From assembly GCF_002289455.1 (NCBI RefSeq), contig NZ_NTFS01000009.1, positions 1 to 40,681 of the forward strand: 40,681 nt of DNA. Reading direction: 5' to 3'. Positions 6,093 through 13,069 of the stretch are shown in pieces (position 1 is the stretch's first letter; each line of letters starts with the position of its first letter). The notes beneath the pieces were generated by a model. The model had not been told where the DNA came from, did no database searches, and saw only the letters and a list, made by a program, of their open reading frames with translations. A program made the position numbers and the translations under genes. The stretch is from Brunnivagina elsteri CCALA 953 (GTDB lineage: Bacteria > Cyanobacteriota > Cyanobacteriia > Cyanobacteriales > Nostocaceae).

Positions 6093-7313
6093 ATGAATAA
6101 CTCAATTACCGCAGATATTTTTGCAGCTTTAAATATTCTGATTTTAGAATACATTGATACTGGTCGTTTCCGAATTACAGGAAATATTCCGACTTGGTTA
6201 AAGAGATTTTGTCCTCGAAAAATTAAATCAGGAATGGAAGTTTTGATTCCCGAAGAGGATTTTCCCTTCTTGGAGAATTTTTTAATCGATGCTGAAGAGT
6301 TTTGGCAAAAAGATTTTGAAAATCCTCTGAAATCTGGAATCTGGAGCAATAATGATTTAACTGGGAAAGAATCTCATTTTGAAGCTTCTGCAATTATTGT
6401 CAATCACCAAAAAATATTAATTATTCAATTACTAGATAAAGATTATATTGAAAGACTATCAATTATTCAGCAAGCTCGTGAGAATAAATTAAACCATTAT
6501 CAAGTAGTTAAAGAAAATCAGAAGAAGGAAATTCTGATTCATTGTATTATTCACGATATTGCCGGACAACTAAGTGGTATCAATTGCTGTTTAGCACTAT
6601 TAGAATTTGAAAATTTGACCCCTAAAGGGAAAGAACGTTTAGAAATAGGTCGCAGGCAGTCAATTAAGCAAGAAATGCTGATTCGGGAAGTATTAGATGC
6701 GTTTTCGGCTGAAGTGCGATCGCTTGAATCTTTTGATGTCGATGCTAAAGATGCACCCAATATCTTGAATGCTGCTCAACAAGTTGTGGATTTTTTAACC
6801 CCGACATTTGCACTCAACAAAATGCAGTTAAAATTAGCCCCTGAGATTGATGTAACCCAGGATTGGAGGGTGATTGGTGATAAATCCCGTTTAGAAAGGG
6901 TGATTACGAATTTGACAGAAAATGCCTTTCGTCATAGTCCTAGTGAATCGACTGTTGTGATTGAGTTAATGCAGGATGATGATTCTATTCTTGTGAATAT
7001 TGATGATAAAGGTAGTGGTGTGAAGCCAGAAATGGTTGCCAGTTTGTTTCAAAAATTTTCTCAAGGACAGGGGAAAACAGGTCGAATCGGACTTGGATTA
7101 TATTTTTGTCGCATCACTGTTGAACGTTGGGGTGGTGAAATTGGTTATTCTCCTGTTGCTGATGGTGGTTCTCGTTTCTGGTTTTGTTTACCGAAGCCTA
7201 AGGGGGGATTTAATATGGATTGTGTCGCGCAGAGACGCAGTGAGTCCACTTGGCGGTGTCGGTTTCCGTCCCGCCAAAGTGGCGAACCCGAAGGGAGGCG
7301 CAGAGAGGAATAA
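6093..7313 (+). CDS. Sensor histidine kinase, soluble, with repeat-derived C-terminal tail
   Basis: 406 residues, no membrane segment. Residues 1-145 form a PAS-like sensory part resembling the preceding 133-residue protein. The phosphoacceptor box is IIHDIAGQLSGI with His154. The ATPase domain follows: N box NLTENAFRHSP (273-283), G1 DDKGSGV (304-310) and G2 GLGLYFCR (333-340). The kinase fold should end at about residue 370 (RFWFCLPKPK). The remaining 36 residues are R/S/E-rich and are encoded by a dispersed repeat: 7241-7272 matches 23603-23634 in reverse complement. The tail is therefore acquired, not functional sequence. The start is 63 bases after the PAS-like gene. No response regulator is adjacent, so the phosphotransfer partner must be elsewhere or the kinase acts through the cassette proteins. 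Confidence 0.9.
   Translation: MNNSITADIFAALNILILEYIDTGRFRITGNIPTWLKRFCPRKIKSGMEVLIPEEDFPFLENFLIDAEEFWQKDFENPLKSGIWSNNDLTGKESHFEASAIIVNHQKILIIQLLDKDYIERLSIIQQARENKLNHYQVVKENQKKEILIHCIIHDIAGQLSGINCCLALLEFENLTPKGKERLEIGRRQSIKQEMLIREVLDAFSAEVRSLESFDVDAKDAPNILNAAQQVVDFLTPTFALNKMQLKLAPEIDVTQDWRVIGDKSRLERVITNLTENAFRHSPSESTVVIELMQDDDSILVNIDDKGSGVKPEMVASLFQKFSQGQGKTGRIGLGLYFCRITVERWGGEIGYSPVADGGSRFWFCLPKPKGGFNMDCVAQRRSESTWRCRFPSRQSGEPEGRRREE
7241..7272 (+). repeat. 32-bp dispersed repeat inside the kinase 3' end
   Basis: These 32 bases are the perfect reverse complement of 23603-23634. The surrounding GC-rich stretch (about 7222-7310) differs from the AT-rich kinase gene and resembles the cgca/ggcg-rich mobile repeats common between genes in Nostocales. 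It encodes the extra tail of the kinase. Confidence 0.85.
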
Positions 7314-7428
7314 AAGAGGAATAAAAGGGGAATAAAATAATTTCATTGGAATGTCTATATTTTGGGGAATCGTATTGCTCTCTTCCTTGTTTATAATTAA
7401 GGTCGCTCTGTAATTGTGAATTTTAGCT

Positions 7429-8667
7429 GTGACTACTACACCTATTAACCCCAAGTTTCAAACTACACAACGTCCTGATTCATTCGGACGCTTCGGACGC
7501 TTTGGGGGGAAGTATGTGCCGGAAACTTTGATGCCTGCACTTGCTGAACTCGAAGCTGCTTATTACCAATATCGCAATGAATCAGGTTTTCAAGCTGAGT
7601 TACAACAGTTGTTACGGGATTATGTGGGGCGTGCGACTCCCTTGTATTTTGCTGAACGACTAACCACACATTATGCCCATGCTGATGGCAGTGGAGCGCA
7701 GATTTACTTGAAGCGTGAGGACTTAAATCATACTGGCGCACACAAGATTAATAATGCCCTGGGTCAGGTGTTGTTGGCTAAACGCATGGGCAAAAAGCGG
7801 ATTATTGCGGAAACTGGAGCTGGACAGCATGGTGTGGCAACGGCGACTGTGTGCGCTCGCTTTGGTTTGGAGTGTGTTGTTTATATGGGTGTTCATGATA
7901 TGGAACGCCAATCTTTAAATGTGTTTCGGATGCGCTTGATGGGGACTGAGGTGCGTCCTGTGGAAGCGGGTACTGGTACACTCAAGGATGCGACTTCGGA
8001 AGCAATTCGGGATTGGGTGACGAATGTGGAGACTACACATTATATCCTGGGTTCGGTTGCTGGTCCTCATCCTTATCCGATGATGGTGCGGGATTTTCAT
8101 GCTGTGATTGGTCAGGAAACCCGCGCTCAGGCTATGGAAAAATGGGGGGGGTTGCCAGATATTCTCATGGCTTGTGTTGGTGGTGGCTCGAATGCGATGG
8201 GGTTATTTCACGAGTTTATTAATGAAGCAAGTATTAGAATAATTGGGGTGGAGGCTGCGGGGTTTGGTGTAAATACAGACAAACATGCTGCAACTTTAAC
8301 GAAGGGAAGAGTCGGTGTGCTGCATGGGGCAATGAGTTATTTGTTGCAGGATGGTGAAGGGCAGGTAATTGAACCCCATTCTATTAGTGCGGGTTTAGAT
8401 TATCCTGGTGTTGGTCCCGAACATAGTTTTTTGAAGGATATGGGACGTGCTGAATATTACAGTGTTACCGACCAAGAGGCTTTAGATGCATTCCAACGTT
8501 TATCGGAATTGGAAGGAATTATTCCCGCGTTGGAGACTTCCCATGCGATCGCATATCTGGATACTCTCTGTCCTCAGCTAACCGGAAATCCTCGTATTGT
8601 CATCAACTGTTCTGGACGTGGTGATAAGGATGTGCAGTCTGTTATGAAACATTTAAATTTACAGTAG
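7429..8667 (+). CDS. trpB: Tryptophan synthase beta chain
   Basis: 412 residues, the normal length. It catalyses the PLP-dependent joining of indole and L-serine to give L-tryptophan, in a cytoplasmic complex with the alpha chain. The PLP-binding lysine is K106 in [29 protein letters not shown] and the glycine-rich phosphate-binding loop [12 protein letters not shown] are intact, as are GRGDKD near the C-terminus and the N-terminal [17 protein letters not shown]. The best start is the GTG at 7429, since the peptide from there matches the usual short N-terminal extension and no upstream ATG is in frame close by. It is separated from the kinase gene by 115 bases and lacks other trp genes nearby, as is common in cyanobacteria where trp genes are scattered. 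Confidence 0.97.
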   Translation: MTTTPINPKFQTTQRPDSFGRFGRFGGKYVPETLMPALAELEAAYYQYRNESGFQAELQQLLRDYVGRATPLYFAERLTTHYAHADGSGAQIYLKREDLNHTGAHKINNALGQVLLAKRMGKKRIIAETGAGQHGVATATVCARFGLECVVYMGVHDMERQSLNVFRMRLMGTEVRPVEAGTGTLKDATSEAIRDWVTNVETTHYILGSVAGPHPYPMMVRDFHAVIGQETRAQAMEKWGGLPDILMACVGGGSNAMGLFHEFINEASIRIIGVEAAGFGVNTDKHAATLTKGRVGVLHGAMSYLLQDGEGQVIEPHSISAGLDYPGVGPEHSFLKDMGRAEYYSVTDQEALDAFQRLSELEGIIPALETSHAIAYLDTLCPQLTGNPRIVINCSGRGDKDVQSVMKHLNLQ

Positions 8668-8976
8668 GGAATGGGGGATAGGGCATTGGGCATATTTACG
8701 AGTTTTCTTTGTTACCCTTTACTCTTTACTCTTTCCCCTGTATCAGATAATCTACGCAAGCTTTACGGAAACTTATTTAAAATTTTACTATTAGTTTGTA
8801 AATAATTTATCGTTTGAGGATTGTAATTCTGTGATGTTGACGGGAGAATAAGATTCTGAAAAGATTTTGTACATTCCGGAATTACTGTCCGTACACACGT
8901 ATATCGAAAAAATAACCAATTCAAATAATTAACCGTAATTGACTTCCTTTTACCTTTTACATTTAACTAAATTTCC
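8668..8976. other. Intergenic region, no gene seen
   Basis: This is AT-rich sequence with small pyrimidine repeats (ttactcttt repeated near 8715-8735). No ORF, clear terminator or RNA motif was found. It should contain the promoter of the first CAP-domain gene. Confidence 0.5.
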
Positions 8977-9510
8977 ATGATTCGACAAACTGCTTTTGGC
9001 ATTGCTATGAGTACGATTGTCCTTGTGAGTGGATTCACGTCTAGTCATAATTCCAGTAAGAACCTGATTTCCAAACAGCCTATACCAATTTCATCTAATC
9101 GAGTAGCAACATCTACAAGTTTTAAAACCAGTGAATTGGAAAAATCTGTTTTTGAACAAATTAATCAATATCGGGCTGCTAGACGTTTACCAAAACTAAA
9201 CTTGGATGCAAAAATTTCCAAGCAGGCAAGGATTCATAGTCAAAATATGGCTAGGGGTAAAGTTCCCTTCAGCCACAAGGGGTTTGAAAAGCGCGTGAAT
9301 ATAATTCCGATTCGTTACCAAAGTGCTGCTGAAAATGTGGCGTTTAATCAAGGTTATGATAATCCCGCAGCAGAAGCTGTTAGAGGTTGGATCAAAAGTC
9401 CTGGACATTTGGTTAATCTCAAGGGGAATTATAATCTTACTGGGATTGGTGTGGCTACAAATCAAGATGGTGAGGTTTATTTAACACAAATTTTTATTCG
9501 TAGTCGGTAG
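8977..9510 (+). CDS. Secreted CAP/SCP-domain protein
   Basis: 177 residues. An N-terminal hydrophobic signal segment (residues 3-20, QTAFGIAMSTIVLVSGFT) suggests export or membrane tethering. Residues 50-175 are a CAP (PR-1/SCP, CAP family) domain: FEQINQYRAARRLPKLNLDA, then HSQNMARGKVPFSH, AAENVAFNQGY and GWIKSPGHLVNL, ending TGIGVATNQDGEVYLTQIF. The typical His (in PFSHKGF and SPGHLVN) and Glu (AAENVA) positions of the cavity are retained. The biochemical role of bacterial CAP proteins is mostly unknown; proposed roles are extracellular binding or proteolysis-like functions. A paralogue follows 329 bases downstream on the same strand, so the pair arose by tandem duplication. Confidence 0.9.
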   Translation: MIRQTAFGIAMSTIVLVSGFTSSHNSSKNLISKQPIPISSNRVATSTSFKTSELEKSVFEQINQYRAARRLPKLNLDAKISKQARIHSQNMARGKVPFSHKGFEKRVNIIPIRYQSAAENVAFNQGYDNPAAEAVRGWIKSPGHLVNLKGNYNLTGIGVATNQDGEVYLTQIFIRSR

Positions 9511-9839
9511 GTTTGTTTGCAACTGCTATATCGCGAACCGTTTGGATGTCGTACAATTTAGGGCAAATTAATTAAGGCGAACTAATTAGGGCAAACGGTT
9601 GTTTGCCCCTACTTTGTTCTCGCAAACTGCATTTAATTTGACTGAAAACCTCTGTATCTTTACGATTTTGCGATCGCGTCACGTTTTACATTCTTTAAAA
9701 TAATTTTATTCAGTATATTTATTTAATTTAAAAAATATTGTGTCAATTTAATAACTGTCCTCATAAGCTCTTTTTTGTAATCATAAAATAATTTGGCGGT
9801 GTAAATTAGAACTGTATGTTTCTGATTGGTTGAAAACGA
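9511..9839. other. Intergenic region between the CAP genes with palindromic hairpin repeat
   Basis: A perfect hairpin (9589-9608) lies after the first CAP gene, and an AT-rich stretch precedes the second. No ORF was seen. The sequence around 9550-9610 repeats the words gggcaaa and gcgaac, typical of the dispersed repeat family noted elsewhere in the window. Confidence 0.5.
9589..9608. repeat. Palindromic repeat hairpin
   Basis: gggcaaac (9589-9596) pairs perfectly with gtttgccc (9601-9608) around a ggtt loop. The same hairpin with one loop change occurs at 26904-26923. It has no adjacent T-run in either orientation, so it is more likely a REP-like repeat than a terminator. Confidence 0.7.
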
Positions 9840-10382
9840 ATGAACCAAAAAAGCTATTTTGGTATTGCTTTCAGTACTTTATTGTCGGCTAGTTACTTAG
9901 TCTCTCTACCTACAAGTACGTCTGCGAATACATTATCTTCAAGTAATCGACAGTTATCAAAATCAGTAATTGAAGTTGCACAAGCTACCAACGTCGATAC
10001 TAATGGGGTGGAGCGGTCAATTTTTGAGCAGATAAATCAATATCGAGCTTCTAAAGGATTATCACCATTTACCCGCAATTCCAAAATCGATAGTCAAGCC
10101 AAAAATCACAGCCAAAATATCGCTAGTGGAAAAGCTGGATTTGGTCATGGAGGTTTTAGCGAACGCATCAAAGCAACGGGTATTAGTTACAGAGGGGCAG
10201 CAGAAAATGTAGCCTACAATCAAGGTTACAAAGATTCAGCTACGCAAGCTGTTCAAGGTTGGATCAAAAGTCCCGGTCATCGGGGTAATATTGAGGGGAA
10301 ATTCAGTCAAACTGGTATTGGTGTTGCGACTAATGGCAAGGGAGAAATCTACTTTACGCAAATTTTCCTGAATAATAGGTAG
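9840..10382 (+). CDS. Secreted CAP/SCP-domain protein, paralogue
   Basis: 180 residues. The signal peptide covers about residues 5-29, with a plausible cleavage after STSA (SLPTSTSANT). The CAP domain spans residues 58-178: FEQINQYRASKGLSPFTRNS, then HSQNIASGKAGFGHGGF, AAENVAYNQGY and GWIKSPGHRGNIEG, ending TGIGVATNGKGEIYFTQIF. It is clearly related to the protein at 8977-9510, with the same length and same motif order, and the QYRA, AAENVA and GWIKSPGH blocks nearly identical. The main difference is a longer low-complexity linker after the signal peptide. Extracellular or periplasmic location is likely. No specific function can be assigned from sequence. Confidence 0.92.
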   Translation: MNQKSYFGIAFSTLLSASYLVSLPTSTSANTLSSSNRQLSKSVIEVAQATNVDTNGVERSIFEQINQYRASKGLSPFTRNSKIDSQAKNHSQNIASGKAGFGHGGFSERIKATGISYRGAAENVAYNQGYKDSATQAVQGWIKSPGHRGNIEGKFSQTGIGVATNGKGEIYFTQIFLNNR

Positions 10383-10438
10383 TAATTCTCTCTGTAATTG
10401 TTAAACAGGTAGTTCCCATCACAGTTTTCTTGCACAAT

Positions 10439-10499
10439 AATGTAGTGCTAGGTTAATTTTGGTGATTTTTTCTAATTACCAATGCTGATGCACTACATT
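10439..10499. repeat. 61-bp inverted-repeat element upstream of the RNase D gene
   Basis: Arms aatgtagtgc (10439-10448) and gcactacatt (10490-10499) are perfect 10-bp inverted repeats. Inside them ggttaatt and aattacc pair imperfectly, giving a long hairpin. It ends 15 bases before the ATG at 10515, so it could be a MITE relic or a structure covering the start region of that mRNA. Confidence 0.55.
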
Positions 10500-10514
10500 T
10501 ACTTGATGTGAATT

Positions 10515-11144
10515 ATGACACTACCAGATTTTCAGGTTTGCGATCGCGATATTAATCAGGAAACTTTATCTACTTATTTGCAAAGCGATGCGCTAGCTGT
10601 AGATACGGAAACAATGGGATTAATTCCCCACAGGGATAGACTTTGTTTGGTGCAATTATGTGATAATGCTGGTAAAGTGACGGCAATTCGGATTATTCGC
10701 GGACAAACTGAAGCTCCGAATTTGCAAAATTTGCTGGAAGCTGCCAATGTCACCAAAATATTCCATTTTGCCCGGTTTGACATCGCTACCCTTCGCTACT
10801 ATCTCGGTATCAATGTCAATCCTGTGTTTTGTACCAAAATTGCCAGTAAGTTAGCTCGGACATATACTAATCGTCATGGACTCAAAGATTTAATTTTGGA
10901 ACTGGAAAAAACTGAACTTGATAAAAGCGCTCAAAGTTCCGATTGGGGAAATGCAGCACATCTAACTGAAGCACAATTAAGTTATGCTGCAAATGATGTT
11001 CGTTATTTAATTAGTGCTAGACAAAAGTTGATAAGTATGCTTCAGCGTGAAGAAAGGTACGAATTAGCGGAACAGTGTTTTCAGTGTCTATATGCGATCG
11101 TAACCTTAGATTTAATGCAGTTTAAAGATTTGTTTGAACATTAA
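10515..11144 (+). CDS. RNase D-like 3'-5' exonuclease
   Basis: 209 residues, a single DEDD-type exonuclease domain without the HRDC domains of E. coli RNase D, as in many cyanobacteria. Motif ExoI is AVDTETMGLIPHRDRLCLVQ (DxE, about residues 29-33). ExoII is HFARFDIATLRYYLG. ExoIII is LSYAANDVRYLISARQKL, containing the YxxxD signature of the DEDDy subgroup. Expected role: metal-dependent trimming of RNA 3' ends, such as tRNA precursors, in the cytoplasm. The start ATG is closely preceded by a stem-loop (10439-10499). The gene is convergent with the rhodanese-like gene. Confidence 0.9.
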   Translation: MTLPDFQVCDRDINQETLSTYLQSDALAVDTETMGLIPHRDRLCLVQLCDNAGKVTAIRIIRGQTEAPNLQNLLEAANVTKIFHFARFDIATLRYYLGINVNPVFCTKIASKLARTYTNRHGLKDLILELEKTELDKSAQSSDWGNAAHLTEAQLSYAANDVRYLISARQKLISMLQREERYELAEQCFQCLYAIVTLDLMQFKDLFEH

Positions 11145-11230
11145 AAAGGGGTGAAATGGTCATTTGTCGTTTGTTATACTCCAAGCGGTTAACTATTAGC
11201 TATGTTTAAGAAGTCTAATTTTTAACCGTT

Positions 11231-11270
11231 ATTAGTATATTAGTTTTTTGGATTTTACTAATATACTAAT
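11231..11270. terminator. 13-bp perfect inverted repeat between convergent genes (possible bidirectional terminator)
   Basis: attagtatattag (11231-11243) and ctaatatactaat (11258-11270) are perfect complements with a 14-base T-rich loop. It lies 86 bases after the RNase D stop and 23 bases before the rhodanese gene end, the place expected for a shared terminator. The stem is AT-only and lacks a downstream T-run, so it could instead be a repeat. Confidence 0.35.
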
Positions 11271-11293
11271 TACGAATGACCAATGACCAATTC

Positions 11294-11770
11294 TTAAACT
11301 TCTTTTTGCTGGGTTTCCAAGTGATTTTTGATACGGGAAACTACATTATAATCATCAGCACCAGGAGGAGTCATAGTGTGAGTTCCCTCTACTGGACCAG
11401 CAATTGCTTTCCAAGCGGCTAAACCACCTCTTAAGTTTGATACATTTGTAAAACCAGTATTTCTAAGCATTTGTGCAGCTTGGTTAGCTTGCTGGTCATT
11501 TTCCGCATATACATAAATATCGCGGTTTTTTTGGAGGGAAGATTGAGCCAAATCGACTAATTCATCAATTGGCATTGGCATCGCACCCATGATATGACAT
11601 TGATTATAGGCTTTGTGAGTTTCTAAAACAGAAGTTCCGCTACTACGTACATCTAAAATGGTAAAAGCGGGTTCACCCCATTCCAGACGTGATTTGACAG
11701 TGTGAGCGTCAGATTGTGCATGTACTGGTGGTTCTTTGGGGATAATACCATCAAAAAGTTTGTTACTCAT
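11294..11770 (-). CDS. Rhodanese-fold protein lacking the catalytic cysteine
   Basis: 158 residues. The rhodanese domain spans about residues 20-125: FTILDVRSSG (CH2A-like motif with Asp40), CHIMGAMPMPIDEL, and the C-terminal AAQMLRNTGFTNVSNLRGGL followed by AAWKAIAGPV. The active-site loop, normally YCxxGxRS, reads YAENDQQAN here, so the sulfur-carrying Cys is replaced by Ala89. Sulfurtransferase activity is therefore not expected; such proteins usually bind partners or small ligands. There is no signal or membrane segment. It is transcribed toward the RNase D gene, and its promoter lies in the 150 bases separating it from the Hlip gene. Confidence 0.88.
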   Translation of the reverse strand: MSNKLFDGIIPKEPPVHAQSDAHTVKSRLEWGEPAFTILDVRSSGTSVLETHKAYNQCHIMGAMPMPIDELVDLAQSSLQKNRDIYVYAENDQQANQAAQMLRNTGFTNVSNLRGGLAAWKAIAGPVEGTHTMTPPGADDYNVVSRIKNHLETQQKEV

Positions 11771-11920
11771 AATCCTGATCCTGATTGTAGTGCGATACGC
11801 CCTTGACGTTAAGCTGTGCGATCGCTTTTACTTAGCTTAATTTTTGCAGTAAAGATTTTGTGGATGAGACTGCTTTGTAGTCTCATCCTCGGTTGTCGGT
11901 AATATCGGAAAGGGTTGTAA

Positions 11921-12133
11921 TTAATAACCAACAAAATGCAGTACATCACGTAAAACGCTGTAACCTGCTAAATCCCATAGTAAGTAAGCTAAAAATCCAA
12001 TCATTGCTAAACGTCCATTCCATAATTCAGCTTGGGGATTAAAGCCGAATATGAAGGAGTTGCGGTCTATTCCGTTATAAGCTTTAGCAACGGAAGCTAA
12101 ATCTGTAGAAGGACGATTTTCGCGAGTTTCCAT
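11921..12133 (-). CDS. High-light-inducible protein (Hlip/SCP), copy A
   Basis: 70 residues with one transmembrane helix carrying the Hlip chlorophyll-binding motif: ELWNGRLAMIGFLAYLLWDL, which contains ExxNxRxAMxGF. Known: Hlips are thylakoid proteins that bind chlorophyll and carotenoids and dissipate excess energy or serve chlorophyll delivery during stress. The N-terminus (METRENRPSTDLASVAKAYN) is soluble and stromal. A paralogue lies 180 bases upstream on the same strand. The last 42 residues are identical between the two apart from one Val/Ile, while the N-termini differ. High-light control is likely by family, but I could not place a promoter motif with confidence. AGGAG (RBS) is seen just ahead of the ATG. 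Confidence 0.95.
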   Translation of the reverse strand: METRENRPSTDLASVAKAYNGIDRNSFIFGFNPQAELWNGRLAMIGFLAYLLWDLAGYSVLRDVLHFVGY

Positions 12134-12171
12134 TTTTTTCTCCTAAAGAAAGTGAATAATTTATAGATATT

Positions 12172-12320
12172 GGTTAAGGGTTAATTTTGGCTGGGTAAGA
12201 GTTATTGATTATTGACTATTGGTTAAGGGTTAATTGTGACTCTTAAGAGTTATCGGTTACTAACTCCTAATTCCTAACTAATAACTCCTAATTCCTAACT
12301 CCTAATTCCTAACTAATAAC
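12172..12320. repeat. Short tandem repeats between the Hlip genes (STRR-like)
   Basis: Two copies of ggttaagggttaatt (12172-12186 and 12221-12235) are followed by tandem units of the form taactcctaattcc and aactaataac (12259-12320). Heterocyst-forming cyanobacteria are known for such short tandemly repeated sequences. The same word family recurs at 38361-38415 and 38491-38524. Confidence 0.75.
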
Positions 12321-12516
12321 CAACAAAATGCAATATATCACGCAGAACGCTGTAACCTGCTAAGTCCCATAGCAAGTAAGCTAGAAATCCAATCATTGCT
12401 AAACGTCCATTCCATAATTCAGCTTGGGGATTAAAGCCAAATAGAAACGCATTACGGTCTTTACCGTTATATTCAGTTGCAATTGGTGGTAAATCGGTGC
12501 TAGGACGAGTTTGCAT
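12313..12516 (-). CDS. High-light-inducible protein (Hlip/SCP), copy B
   Basis: 67 residues. It has the same helix and motif as copy A (ELWNGRLAMIGFLAYLLWDL, then AGYSVLRDILHFVGY). The N-terminus MQTRPSTDLPPIATEYNGKD is related but shorter. The DNA of the two genes is nearly identical across the helix-coding part, including about 50 bases without a mismatch, so duplication is recent or maintained by gene conversion. Same role as copy A: thylakoid photoprotection or pigment handling. It lies divergent from the large repeat protein gene at 13070, with a 553-base spacer that must contain both promoters. Confidence 0.95.
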   Translation of the reverse strand: MQTRPSTDLPPIATEYNGKDRNAFLFGFNPQAELWNGRLAMIGFLAYLLWDLAGYSVLRDILHFVGY

Positions 12517-13069
12517 TTATTTTTCCCAAAATTGATTACTTGAATCTAATTTAGCGAGTAATAATTTATTTTTTTTCTACCTATAGATACAACATATATG
12601 CATAGTTATGATTTATTTTCCTCTAGAAATATCCATCTGTAGGAAGTTATCAAAATTTTGAGTATAAAAAATTATTGCAAAGTTTGTATTTGCTTAGATT
12701 TCAATATTACCGAGTTAAAAATTAGGGATAAAAATGCCCTGTAGAGACATAATTGGAGGTTCTGCGGTCAAATTAGGCTAATGTCTCTTGAAAACAAATT
12801 CTTACTCAATATTTCCGTTAATTTTGCAGTTTAATGCTATACAAACTCTAGTTAGGAAAAGAAGGCTTTTGTAGAAGCTATGTTTTCTTCCAAACTTCTA
12901 CCTATTGCTAGAGGGAAGCTTCAAACCAAGGAGAGATGCTGGATGGAGTCGATTTGCTGGATTCTAATACTTAAGAGTTGGGTAGTTGCAATTAAATTAA
13001 ATAAAATTCTTAGCTATGGTATAGTTTTTATCCCTGCCGATTTAAGTAACTAATTAGGAAATAAATACA
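12517..13069. other. Divergent promoter region between Hlip B and the repeat protein
   Basis: No ORF is supported. A pair of 8-bp inverted repeats, agagacat (12743-12750) and atgtctct (12781-12788), flanks a 30-base spacer. The rest is AT-rich. I cannot assign a high-light regulatory motif here. Confidence 0.5.
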
